A stretch of 19,723 nt of DNA from Burkholderiales bacterium. Its GTDB lineage: Bacteria; Pseudomonadota; Gammaproteobacteria; Burkholderiales; Burkholderiaceae_F. The DNA lies in the NCBI GenBank assembly GCA_021298875.1, contig JAJTHJ010000064.1, positions 1-19,723 on the forward strand, in the 5' to 3' direction. The position numbers were made by a program, and so were the translations under genes. Under the pieces are notes generated by a model that saw only the letters and a list, made by a program, of their open reading frames with translations, had not been told where the DNA came from and did not search any database. This document shows, piece by piece, positions 1 to 6,890 of the stretch. The first letter of the stretch is position 1. Each line of letters opens with the position of its first letter.

Positions 1-463
1 GAAAGGTGCGCACCTCCGTGCGCACCGGCACCGAGAAGCCGTACCACGCGCCGTACCAGCCGGAAAACCCGGTCACGCCCCAGGCCGGGGGCGCCTGCTG
101 GATCACGCGCGTCTCGGTCTCCTGCCCCGTGATCGCTGAGGACACGATCGAGCGTGCCCCCTTCGCACGCGCGGCGGCGAGCAGCGCGTCGCCAGACCGT
201 TCGTCGATGGGGTCGGTCGCCGCGTAGCTCGGGGTGGCCGCCAGCCCGCGCGCTTTAAGCGCGGCGACCATCTGGTCTTCGTACAGGCGGCGCACGGTCG
301 GGTCGCGCGCCACGCCGACCACCAGCACCGGCGCTTCGACCTTGCGGCCGGCGGCGGCCGGGTCGGTCCACACCGCATCGACCCGGGTGGACGAGCAGGC
401 GGTGAGCGCGGCCGCCGCGGCAAGCGCGGCCAGAGCGAGCGGCAAGGATGAGATCAGGCGCAT
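1..463 (-). CDS. Uncharacterised lipoprotein (3' end outside the window)
   Basis: The first 154 codons are visible, starting at the ATG at 463-461; the rest lies beyond position 1. The N-terminus (MRLISSLPLALAALA...) is a signal peptide ending in a lipobox LTAC with the modified cysteine at residue 23, so the product is predicted to be a lipid-anchored envelope protein. After the cysteine comes a soluble region with a VDAVWTDP segment, a beta strand APVLVVGVARDP, a helix RRLYEDQMVAALKARG, and later an aromatic stretch (WGVTGFSGWYGAWYGF) at residues 128-143. I recall similar unnamed proteobacterial lipoproteins with this strand-helix layout but cannot assign a family. A GGAG at about 471-474 is a reasonable ribosome binding site. 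The gene diverges from the RNase-like gene at 537, leaving a 73-bp shared promoter region. The CDS call is firm; the function is unknown. Confidence 0.75.
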   Translation of the reverse strand, partial: MRLISSLPLALAALAAAAALTACSSTRVDAVWTDPAAAGRKVEAPVLVVGVARDPTVRRLYEDQMVAALKARGLAATPSYAATDPIDERSGDALLAAARAKGARSIVSSAITGQETETRVIQQAPPAWGVTGFSGWYGAWYGFSVPVRTEVRTF

Positions 464-521
464 GGCGGGACTCCAAGGACAGGCGATGCGCGAACCTTAG
501 CGCACACCGCCCGCTGCGCGC

Positions 522-527
522 TACAGT
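522..527 (+). promoter_or_regulatory. Possible -10 element (TACAGT) just before the beta-CASP gene
   Basis: TACAGT matches the sigma-70 -10 consensus at 4 of 6 positions and ends only 9 nt before the ATG at 537. Transcription from it would give an essentially leaderless mRNA. No good -35 is visible, so this is a weak call. Confidence 0.25.
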
Positions 528-536
528 GGCAAGGCC

Positions 537-1922
537 ATGCGTCTCACCTTTTACGGCGCCGCCGGCGAGGTAACCGGCTCCTGCCTGCACGTGCAGGCGG
601 GCGCGGCGCGCTTCCTCGTCGATTGCGGCATGTTTCAGGGTGCCGCGCGCGGGCCGCACAACGCCGCGGCGCGCAACCGCGCCAACTACGGGCGCGAGCT
701 TGGCCCGCTCGACTTCGTGCTCGTCACGCACGCGCACATCGACCACTGCGGGCTGCTGCCGCGCTTTGCCGCCGGCGGGCCGCCGATCTTTTGCACCAAA
801 CCGACCGCCGATCTGATCCCGGTGATGCTGAAGGACAGCGCGCACGTGCAAAGCCGCGGCGCGCGCCGCGGCCGCCGGGCGGCGGCGACCGACGCGCCGC
901 TGTACACGATGGCCGAGGTTGATCGGCTCGCCACGCGGCTGCATGGCGTGCCCTACGGGGTACCGGTCCAGCCTCATCCGGACGTGACGGTGACGCTGAA
1001 GAGCGCCGGCCACATCGCCGGCGCGGCGTTTGCGGAAATCCGGGTGCGCGAAGGCCGGCGCGAGAGAACGCTGACCGTCTCCGGCGACCTCGGCGAGCAC
1101 TCGCCGCTGGTGGTGCGCGACCGCGATCCGCCCGCCGCCACCGAGGTGCTGGTGGTCGAGTCCACCTACGGCGACCGCAATCACCGCCCGCTGGCCGCCA
1201 CCGAGGACGAGCTCGTGCAGGTGCTGCACGAGGTGCTGCACGAGCGGCGCGGCAACGTGATCGTGCCGGCCTTTGCCCTCGGCCGCGCGCAGGAGTTCCT
1301 GGTGCTGCTGTACCGGCTGGCGCGCGCCGGGCGCGTGCGCGTGCCGCTGGTGTTCGTCGATTCGCCGCTGGCGCGCCAGGCGGCGGACGTGACCTTCGCC
1401 CACCTGGACGCGCTCGACGAGCTGGCCGCCGAGTTCCACGCCGCGCAGCGGACGCGCCAGCTGCCGTTCGAGCTGCGCTACACGGAAAGCGTGGACGACT
1501 CGATCTTCCTCAACTCGCTGCGCCAGGGCGCGCTGATCGTCGCCGCCAGCGGCATGTGCGACGCGGGGCGCATCCGCCATCACTTGCGGCACAACCTGCC
1601 GCGCGCCGAGTGCGGCGTGCTGTTCACCGGTTATCAGGCCTCGGGCACGCTGGGGCGGCGCATCGTCGATGGCGCGCGCAGCGTGCATCTCTTTGGCGAG
1701 ACGATCCCGGTGCGCGCCTCGGTGCACACGCTGGGCGGCCTGTCCGCGCACGCCGGGCAGGACTCGCTGATGCAGTGGCTGCGCGCACTGCCCGGCAAGC
1801 CGCGCGCGACGTATGTCGTGCACGGCGAGCCGCAGGCGGCGCACGCCTTGTCCGCGCGCATCGCGCGCGAGTTGCGCTGGGCGCCGACGGTGGCGGCGGC
1901 GGGGGTGGGCTATGAGGCTTGA
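537..1922 (+). CDS. Beta-CASP metallo-beta-lactamase fold RNase-like protein (CPSF73/YSH1 type)
   Basis: The 461-residue product has the full set of metal-binding motifs of the metallo-beta-lactamase/beta-CASP nuclease family (COG1236). HAHIDH at residues 65-70 is motif II, H159 (SAGHI) motif III and D184 (SGDLG) motif IV. The beta-CASP insert runs from roughly residue 205 to 380 and includes VVESTYGD, VPAFALGRAQE and ASGMCDAG. The C-terminal histidines are H397 (ASVHTLGG), H405 (LSAHAG) and H429 (VVHGE). Family members hydrolyse RNA, as endo- or 5'-exonucleases, using two zinc ions. There is no signal peptide, so it should be cytoplasmic. Length is typical of bacterial and archaeal members. 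The start has only a weak AAGG nearby. It precedes an AMP-phosphorylase-type gene and a PRPP-synthetase-like gene on the same strand, which suggests a role in RNA or nucleotide turnover (inference). The actual substrate cannot be read from the sequence. Confidence 0.93.
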   Translation: MRLTFYGAAGEVTGSCLHVQAGAARFLVDCGMFQGAARGPHNAAARNRANYGRELGPLDFVLVTHAHIDHCGLLPRFAAGGPPIFCTKPTADLIPVMLKDSAHVQSRGARRGRRAAATDAPLYTMAEVDRLATRLHGVPYGVPVQPHPDVTVTLKSAGHIAGAAFAEIRVREGRRERTLTVSGDLGEHSPLVVRDRDPPAATEVLVVESTYGDRNHRPLAATEDELVQVLHEVLHERRGNVIVPAFALGRAQEFLVLLYRLARAGRVRVPLVFVDSPLARQAADVTFAHLDALDELAAEFHAAQRTRQLPFELRYTESVDDSIFLNSLRQGALIVAASGMCDAGRIRHHLRHNLPRAECGVLFTGYQASGTLGRRIVDGARSVHLFGETIPVRASVHTLGGLSAHAGQDSLMQWLRALPGKPRATYVVHGEPQAAHALSARIARELRWAPTVAAAGVGYEA

Positions 1923-1947
1923 TTCGAGACTTCGATTGCCGCGCTCC

Positions 1948-2030
1948 GCCCCCACCCCGGCCCTCCCCCGTAAACGGGGGAGGGGGATTGCTCCCTCCCC
2001 TGCGAAGCGGGGGAGGGCTGGGGTGGGGGC
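1948..2030. repeat. REP-like cloverleaf palindrome
   Basis: A 23-bp arm at 1948-1970 is repeated inverted at 2008-2030 with a single mismatch (position 12 of the arm, G versus A). Between the arms are two nested hairpins. In one, CCCTCCCCCG pairs with CGGGGGAGGG across a TAAA loop (1961-1984). In the other, CCCTCCCC pairs with GGGGGAGGG across a TGCGAAGC loop (1993-2017). The whole can fold as a cloverleaf. It resembles GC-rich intergenic palindromes dispersed in many proteobacterial genomes (recollection, not searched). There is no T-tract, so it is not a classical intrinsic terminator, although it could stabilise the 3' end of the upstream message. Confidence 0.85.
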
Positions 2031-2048
2031 GCTGAGCGCTGAACGAAG

Positions 2049-3596
2049 ATGAACGGCCCCTCCTCCCTAGCCGCCCGCCGCATCGGCATCGACACCTATC
2101 GCGAGAACGTCGCTTACCTGCGGCGCGATTGCCCGGTGGTGCGGGCCGAGGGCTTCCAGGCGCTGGCCAAGGTGCAGGTGGCCGCCAACGGCCACAGCAT
2201 CGTCGCCGTGGTCAACGTGGTGGACGACGCGGCACTGCTCGGCGAGTGTGAACTCGGCTTGTCCGAAGAAGCCTTTGCACAACTCGGCGTGGTCGAGGGT
2301 GCGGCGGTGGCCATCGCCCACGCCGAACCGCCCGCGTCGATGCCGGCCCTGCGCGGCAAGATCGGCGGCGAGCGTCTTGGGCGTGACGAACTGGCCGCCA
2401 TCGTCCGCGACATCGCCGCGCGGCGCTATTCCAAGATGGAACTGGCGGCCTTCCTCGTTGCCACCAGCCAGTTCGAACTCGACCGCGACGAGGTGCTGCA
2501 TCTGACCGCGGCGATGGTCGCGGCCGGCCGCCGCTTCGACTGGCGCGAGCATCCGGTGGTGGACAAGCACTGCATCGGCGGCATCCCCGGCAACCGCACC
2601 TCGATGCTGGTGGTGCCGATCGTCGCCGCGCACGGGATGCTGATTCCCAAGACTTCGAGCCGCGCAATCACCTCGCCCGCCGGCACGGCCGACACGATGG
2701 CGGTGCTGGCCGAGGTTGAACTGCCGTTCGAGCGTATGCGCGAGATCGTGCGCGCGCATCGCGGCTGCCTCGCCTGGGGCGGGCGCGCCGCGCTGTCGCC
2801 GGCCGACGACGTGCTCATTTCGGTCTCGCGCCCGCTGGCGCTGGACTCGCCGGGGCAGATGGTGGCGTCGATCCTCTCGAAGAAGATCGCCGCCGGCTCC
2901 ACCCACCTGGTGCTCGACATCCCGCTGGGGCCGACTGCCAAGGTTCGGCACAGCGACGACGCGCAGCGGTTGAAAAAGCTCTTCAAGTACGTGGCGCATC
3001 ACCTCGGCGTGACGCTCGATGTGGTGATCACCGACGGCCGCCAGCCGGTGGGCCGCGGCATCGGCCCGGTGCTGGAGGCGCGCGACGTGCTGGCGGTGCT
3101 GCACAACGATCCAGACGCGCCCAACGATCTGCGCACCAAGGCGCTGCGGTTGGCGGGCCGCGTGCTGGAGTTCGACCCCGACGTGCGCGGCGGAGAAGGC
3201 TTTGCCATTGCGCGCGACATTCTCGATTCCGGCCGCGCGCTTGCGAAGTTCGACGCGATCGTCGAGGCGCAGGGTCGCAAGCCCTTTAACCGCGCCGCGC
3301 CGCCGCTGGCGCCACTGGTCTTCGAGGTGCTCGCTGCGGACGACGGCGTGGTCGCCGCGATCGACAACCAGCGGCTGGCGCGCATCGCGCGGCTGGCGGG
3401 TGCGCCCAAGGTCGCCGGCGCCGGGGTGGACCTGCTGCACAAGGTCGGCGCCACGGTCGCGCGCGGCGCGCCGCTCTATCGCATCCACGCCGCCAGCCGT
3501 GCCGAACTGGACTTCGCCCGCCGTGTGGCCGAGGTGGCGAGCGGCTATACGATCGGCGCCGCCGCGACCGCCGCCGATCCCCTGCCGGACTTCTGA
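2049..3596 (+). CDS. AMP phosphorylase-type nucleoside monophosphate phosphorylase (annotated 'thymidine phosphorylase' in many genomes)
   Basis: The 515-residue protein belongs to the pyrimidine/thymidine phosphorylase superfamily, but its motifs are those of the archaeal AMP phosphorylase branch. It has DKHCIGGIPGNRTS at residues 172-185 where thymidine phosphorylases have KHSTGGVGD. KTSSRAITSPAGTADT lies at 201-216, and ILSKKIAAGSTHLVLDIPLG lies further on. An extra N-terminal domain of about 90 residues precedes the catalytic domain, and a PYNP-type C-terminal domain follows (about 430-500). Characterised enzymes of this branch split NMP plus phosphate into base plus ribose 1,5-bisphosphate. 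At 515 residues it is longer than DeoA (about 440). No clear Shine-Dalgarno precedes the ATG, and a REP-like palindrome ends 18 nt upstream. Its stop overlaps the next gene by 1 nt (TGATG), implying coupled translation. NMP specificity is inferred from motif type. Confidence 0.88.
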   Translation: MNGPSSLAARRIGIDTYRENVAYLRRDCPVVRAEGFQALAKVQVAANGHSIVAVVNVVDDAALLGECELGLSEEAFAQLGVVEGAAVAIAHAEPPASMPALRGKIGGERLGRDELAAIVRDIAARRYSKMELAAFLVATSQFELDRDEVLHLTAAMVAAGRRFDWREHPVVDKHCIGGIPGNRTSMLVVPIVAAHGMLIPKTSSRAITSPAGTADTMAVLAEVELPFERMREIVRAHRGCLAWGGRAALSPADDVLISVSRPLALDSPGQMVASILSKKIAAGSTHLVLDIPLGPTAKVRHSDDAQRLKKLFKYVAHHLGVTLDVVITDGRQPVGRGIGPVLEARDVLAVLHNDPDAPNDLRTKALRLAGRVLEFDPDVRGGEGFAIARDILDSGRALAKFDAIVEAQGRKPFNRAAPPLAPLVFEVLAADDGVVAAIDNQRLARIARLAGAPKVAGAGVDLLHKVGATVARGAPLYRIHAASRAELDFARRVAEVASGYTIGAAATAADPLPDF

Positions 3597-4468
3597 TGCT
3601 GCTCTACTTCGACGACGAACATGCGCTCGCCCAGCGCATCGGCGCCGCGGCCGGACTGACCACGGCGCCGATTGCGCGCCACCGCTTTCCCGACGGCGAA
3701 AGCAAGCTCACGCTGCCGCCGCAACTGCCGCCGCGCGTGGTGCTGCTGCGCGGGCTGGATCACCAGCCCAACGACAAACTTGCGGAGTTGCTGCTCACCG
3801 CCGGCGGCGCACGCGAACTCGGCGCGCAGCGGCTGACGCCGGTGGCGCCGTATCTGGCCTACATGCGGCAGGACATGGCCTTCGCGCCGGGCGAGGCGGT
3901 GAGCCAGCGCATCCTCGGCCGGCTGTTGGCGAGCCACTTCGATGCCGTGGTGACCATCGACCCGCATCTGCACCGGATCAATGCGCTGGCCGACGCCGTG
4001 CCGGCTGCGCACGCAGTTGCACTTCCGGCCGCCGCGCTGCTCGGCCGCTGGATCGCGCAGCAGCAGCCCGGTGCCTTGCTGCTCGGGCCCGATGCCGAGG
4101 CCGCGCAATGGGTCGAGGCCGCTGCACAGGCCGCCGGCACCGACTGGGCCGTGTGCCGCAAGCAGCGCCACGGCGACCGCGCGGTGCAGATCGCGCTGCC
4201 GTCGATCGCCTTTGGCGGACGCGCGGTGGTGCTGGTCGACGACGTGGCGAGCACCGCCGGCACCTTGGTCGCCGCCGCGCGCCGCGCGTTCGCCGCGGGC
4301 GCGGCCAGCGTGGACGTAGCGGTCACGCATGCGCTTTTTGTCGGCAACGCACTGGAGTCGCTGCACGCGGCCGGGGTTGCGCGCGTGTGGAGCAGCGACA
4401 GCGTGCGCCACACCAGCAATTACGTCGGTGTGGCCGGGTTGATTGCTGCCGCGCTCGCTGGCGGCTGA
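3596..4468 (+). CDS. Ribose-phosphate pyrophosphokinase (PRPP synthetase) family protein, short archaeal-like form
   Basis: This 290-residue protein has the two-domain type I phosphoribosyltransferase-like fold of PRPP synthetases. Visible motifs are RFPDGE (30-35), PYLAYMRQD (85-93, ATP-binding segment), GEAVS (99-103), DPHLHR (122-127), GPDAEAAQ (164-171), K189 in the CRKQR loop, and the ribose-phosphate loop VDDVASTAGT (214-223). Canonical bacterial enzymes are about 315 residues with an IDTAGT-type loop. The shorter length, the YMRQD...GEAVS region and the C-terminal layout look closer to archaeal PRPP synthetases as I remember them. The expected reaction is ribose 5-phosphate plus ATP giving PRPP plus AMP. 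Its start overlaps the stop of the phosphorylase by 1 nt, so the two are very likely co-translated and act on linked ribose-phosphate metabolites. It is probably a paralogue of a housekeeping prs elsewhere, so I give no gene symbol. Confidence 0.88.
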   Translation: MLLYFDDEHALAQRIGAAAGLTTAPIARHRFPDGESKLTLPPQLPPRVVLLRGLDHQPNDKLAELLLTAGGARELGAQRLTPVAPYLAYMRQDMAFAPGEAVSQRILGRLLASHFDAVVTIDPHLHRINALADAVPAAHAVALPAAALLGRWIAQQQPGALLLGPDAEAAQWVEAAAQAAGTDWAVCRKQRHGDRAVQIALPSIAFGGRAVVLVDDVASTAGTLVAAARRAFAAGAASVDVAVTHALFVGNALESLHAAGVARVWSSDSVRHTSNYVGVAGLIAAALAGG

Positions 4469-4501
4469 TCGGCGCCGCGCCGGGTCGAAGCCGAAGCGCG
4501 A

Positions 4502-5997
4502 TCAGTTCGGCGCGTGGATGCGCGCGCCGACGGGGCAGCCGTCGGGGTTGGCCGGCAGCAATGCAGTTTCGGCCAGCACGATCCCGGATGGAGTTGCGCC
4601 GCGGGCGATGAACTGCTTGACGCCGCCGGCGAAGCTCGTCGTGCGCGCGCCGCCGCCGTAGGGGTCGGTGTACCAGACCTCGGTGCCGGTGCCGCCGTTG
4701 GCGATCCGCGTGTCGGCCAGCGCAATCCGGCGCTGGCAGTTGCGGAACGGGCTGCCGAGCGCATCGAAGGCCACGCGCTCGCCGAGCGCGGTGGCTGCGC
4801 CGTTGGGCGCCAACGCCGTGCAGTCGTTGGTTCCGCGCGGGCGGCGCACGATGCTGCCGGCCTCACCCGGCTGGTCGCACCAGTCGCCGGCGCTGTCCAG
4901 CCCCGCGTAGCACAGGCCGACGGTGTAGTCGAGCGCGGCATTGCGGCCGTAGTAGCGGATTGGGTCGTCCACCAGCAGCGCCGTTTCCAGACGCGCCAGT
5001 TCGCCGCCGTCGCGGCGCAGGCTGATCGTCGTGTCCCAGCGCTCACGCAGCGCCGCGGTGAGGTCGGAGATGCTGCCGGTGGCGACAAAGGTCTGGTCGC
5101 GCGTGCGCTCCGCGTAGGTGGGCAGCCGCCGCGGATCGTCGGCGCTGCCGGGGGCCACCTGCACCGAGTTGGCCGGCACCGGCAGCGCGCCCAGCGGAAT
5201 CAGCGGCACCGTCGTGCCGTCCACCGGGCCGGCGTCGATCAGCGCCGGCCGGCCGAAAGGCGCGAGCACGCTGGCAACGATCTTGATCGGGTTGTTCGCC
5301 GCTTGCGTACCGTGGTTGCAGTCGATGGCGGCCAGGATCGGGTGCAGGTTGCTGGCAAAGGCGTCGGCCGTCGCGGTGCTCTGGTGGTAGGCGAGCAGCA
5401 CGCGGCAGGTGAGGTCGTAGCTTTCGGTGCCGCCGGCGATGGCCCGGTCGCGCCGCACGCCGTTGCTCACGTAAACCTTGTAGCTCGTGTGCGGCATGCG
5501 CCGCTGGCCGATCGCCGGGCTGACGCCCGTGGCGGCGTTGAAGGCGTCCAGTTGCTCTTCGATGTAGCCAAAGGGCACGCCGCTGGCGGCCAGTTCGCTG
5601 CTGTCGATACTGCCGTTGCCGTTGGCATCGAAGGCAAAGTGGCGGCGGATGTCGTCCCACCACGCTGCGCCGGCGGGTTCATCCCGTGCTCGTGGCCGAA
5701 ACTGCACAGGCGCCCGGTGGCCGGGTCGGTCGCCGTCGGCGGATGCCAGGTCGGGTATCGCTTGCCGTCGGGGCCGATTACGAAGTACGTGTCGTGCAGC
5801 GACTTCGGGCACTCGTCGGTGAAGCGGGAGTCCGGCGACCACTGGCCCATCGCCGCGCTGTCCGGCCGCGTGCCGCTGCCACCGCCCGAACTGCCGCTGT
5901 CGCTGGACTCGCCGGCGCACGAGACGACCGCGCCGGTCAACATCGCTGCGGCTGCCAGTGCAGCTGCCGCGCGTACCGATAAGCCTATCACTGTCAT
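4502..5997 (-). pseudogene. Secreted EF-hand lipoprotein, frameshifted once near 5675
   Basis: From the ATG at 5997 one frame encodes a lipoprotein signal (lipobox VVSC, cysteine 27), a Ser/Gly-rich linker and a domain ending SFGHEHGMNP at about residue 108. Coding sense then continues in another frame (AGAAWWDDIRRHF...) to the stop at 4502. The span of 1496 nt is one base short of a multiple of three, so a single base is missing between about 5670 and 5685. The restored protein would be about 498 residues. Downstream of the shift, 5629-5594 encodes a perfect 12-residue EF-hand calcium loop, DANGNGSIDSSE. The remainder has many cysteines and no family I can name; I recall similar unnamed secreted proteins with HEHG and IPFG motifs. 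The start overlaps the upstream aldolase stop (ATGA). It could be a true pseudogene, a sequencing error or, less likely, recoding. Confidence 0.75.
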
Positions 5998-6758
5998 CCC
6001 CGTGCCTCCGCCAAAGCCCCGCGGGCGCCGGCGAGCAGCCAGACCACGTCGGCCGCCAGCGCGATGAAGTTGTAGCCGGCCGCCGCGTAACCGCGGGCGG
6101 CCTGTGCGTTGCCGGCAAAGATGCCAGCGCTCTTGCCCGCCGCGCGCGCCACCTGGGACACGCGTGCGATCGCTTCGACCACCTGCGGATGCGCCGGGTT
6201 CCCGAGATGCCCCAGGCTCGCCGACAGATCGGCCGGGCCGACGAAGAGCGCATCCACGCCCTCGACCGCGGCAATCTCTTCGACCGCTGCTAACGCCGCT
6301 GCGCTTTCGATCTGCACGATCGTGCAGGCGTCCTCGTTGGCATGCGCGACGTAGTCGCGCGTCAGGCCAAAGCGTGCGCCGCGGTTGATGCCGGCCACGC
6401 CGCGCAGGCCGCCGTTGCCAGCCTGCGGGTAGCGCATCGCCGCCACCGCGCGGCGGGCTTCGTCCGCGGAATTCACGTTGGGGAACAGCACGGTCGCGCC
6501 GCCCGCATCCATCGCGCGCTTGACGAGCGCGGGCTGGTTTTCGGTCACCCGCACCACGGGCTGCGCGCCGCCGTTGCCTATGGCCTGTAACTGCGCCACG
6601 ACCTCCATAGTGTCGGCGGGCGAATGCTCGGTATCGACCACCAGAAAGTCGAAGCCGGCGTGCGACAAGGCCTCGGCCACGAGCGGCGAGGCGAGCGTGA
6701 GCCAGCAGCCCCACAGCGGTTGGCGGGCGAGCAGCGCGTGCTTGACGGGATTGGGCAT
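5994..6758 (-). CDS. HpcH/HpaI family aldolase (2-oxo acid class II aldolase)
   Basis: The 254-residue protein matches the HpcH/HpaI aldolase/citrate lyase family over its full length. Catalytic and metal residues line up with E. coli HpaI: H45 (VDTEHSP), R70 (VVRVTENQP), E151 (VQIES) and D177 (VGPADLSAS), where HpaI uses H45, R70, E149 and D175. GGLRGV...NRGARFG at about 116-131 is the usual substrate loop. These cytoplasmic enzymes retro-aldol cleave 4-hydroxy-2-oxo acids to pyruvate plus an aldehyde. No other homoprotocatechuate, glucarate or rhamnose pathway genes are nearby, so the substrate is open. The TGA stop overlaps the start of the downstream lipoprotein gene (ATGA at 5997-5994). 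TAGAGT, 9 nt before the ATG (6773-6768), is a possible -10. Family assignment is firm. Confidence 0.92.
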   Translation of the reverse strand: MPNPVKHALLARQPLWGCWLTLASPLVAEALSHAGFDFLVVDTEHSPADTMEVVAQLQAIGNGGAQPVVRVTENQPALVKRAMDAGGATVLFPNVNSADEARRAVAAMRYPQAGNGGLRGVAGINRGARFGLTRDYVAHANEDACTIVQIESAAALAAVEEIAAVEGVDALFVGPADLSASLGHLGNPAHPQVVEAIARVSQVARAAGKSAGIFAGNAQAARGYAAAGYNFIALAADVVWLLAGARGALAEARG

Positions 6759-6797
6759 GGTCGCAGGACTCTAGCGCAAGGCCGCGGCAGAGGCCCT

Positions 6798-6890
6798 GTA
6801 GCCTGGATGCAGGCGCGAAGGCGCCGGAATCCGGGAAGGTGCCGCTTGTACGCGCAGTCCCCGGATTCCGCTTCGCTCCATCCGGGCTAC
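6798..6890. repeat. Inverted pair of a dispersed-type repeat (GTAGCC[C/T]GGATG...GGAATCCGGG)
   Basis: The left copy (6798-6835) reads GTAGCCTGGATG, a variable GC-rich middle containing GCGAAGGCGC, then GGAATCCGGG. The right copy (6858-6890) is its inverted counterpart: on the minus strand it reads GTAGCCCGGATGGAGCGAAG then CGGAATCCGGGG. Together they form a large imperfect hairpin between topB and the aldolase gene. The right copy contributes the TAG stop codon of topB. The unit resembles a short intergenic repeat I recall from many proteobacterial genomes; I have not searched for other copies. It may end or protect the topB transcript, but there is no T-tract. Confidence 0.75.

Noticed and set aside
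255..1955. 566-codon open frame on the minus strand opposite the beta-CASP gene
   Set aside because: It is antisense to a gene with complete catalytic motifs, and its translation is Arg/His/Gln-rich low-complexity sequence typical of shadow frames in GC-rich DNA.
2067..3488. 473-codon minus-strand open frame opposite the phosphorylase gene
   Set aside because: Same shadow-frame composition; the plus-strand protein has conserved motifs throughout.
4469..4501. Terminator between the convergent PRPP-synthetase-like and lipoprotein genes
   Set aside because: The 33-bp gap has no convincing stem followed by a T-tract on either strand.
5670..5685. Programmed -1 ribosomal frameshift
   Set aside because: No X-XXY-YYZ slippery heptamer or obvious downstream pseudoknot is visible at the junction. 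A base loss or sequencing error is simpler.
4514..6067. 517-codon plus-strand open frame covering the frameshifted lipoprotein
   Set aside because: It is uninterrupted where the real gene is broken, which is tempting. However, the minus strand carries a signal peptide with lipobox, an EF-hand loop and an ATGA coupling to hpaI-like, while the plus-strand translation shows no motif.
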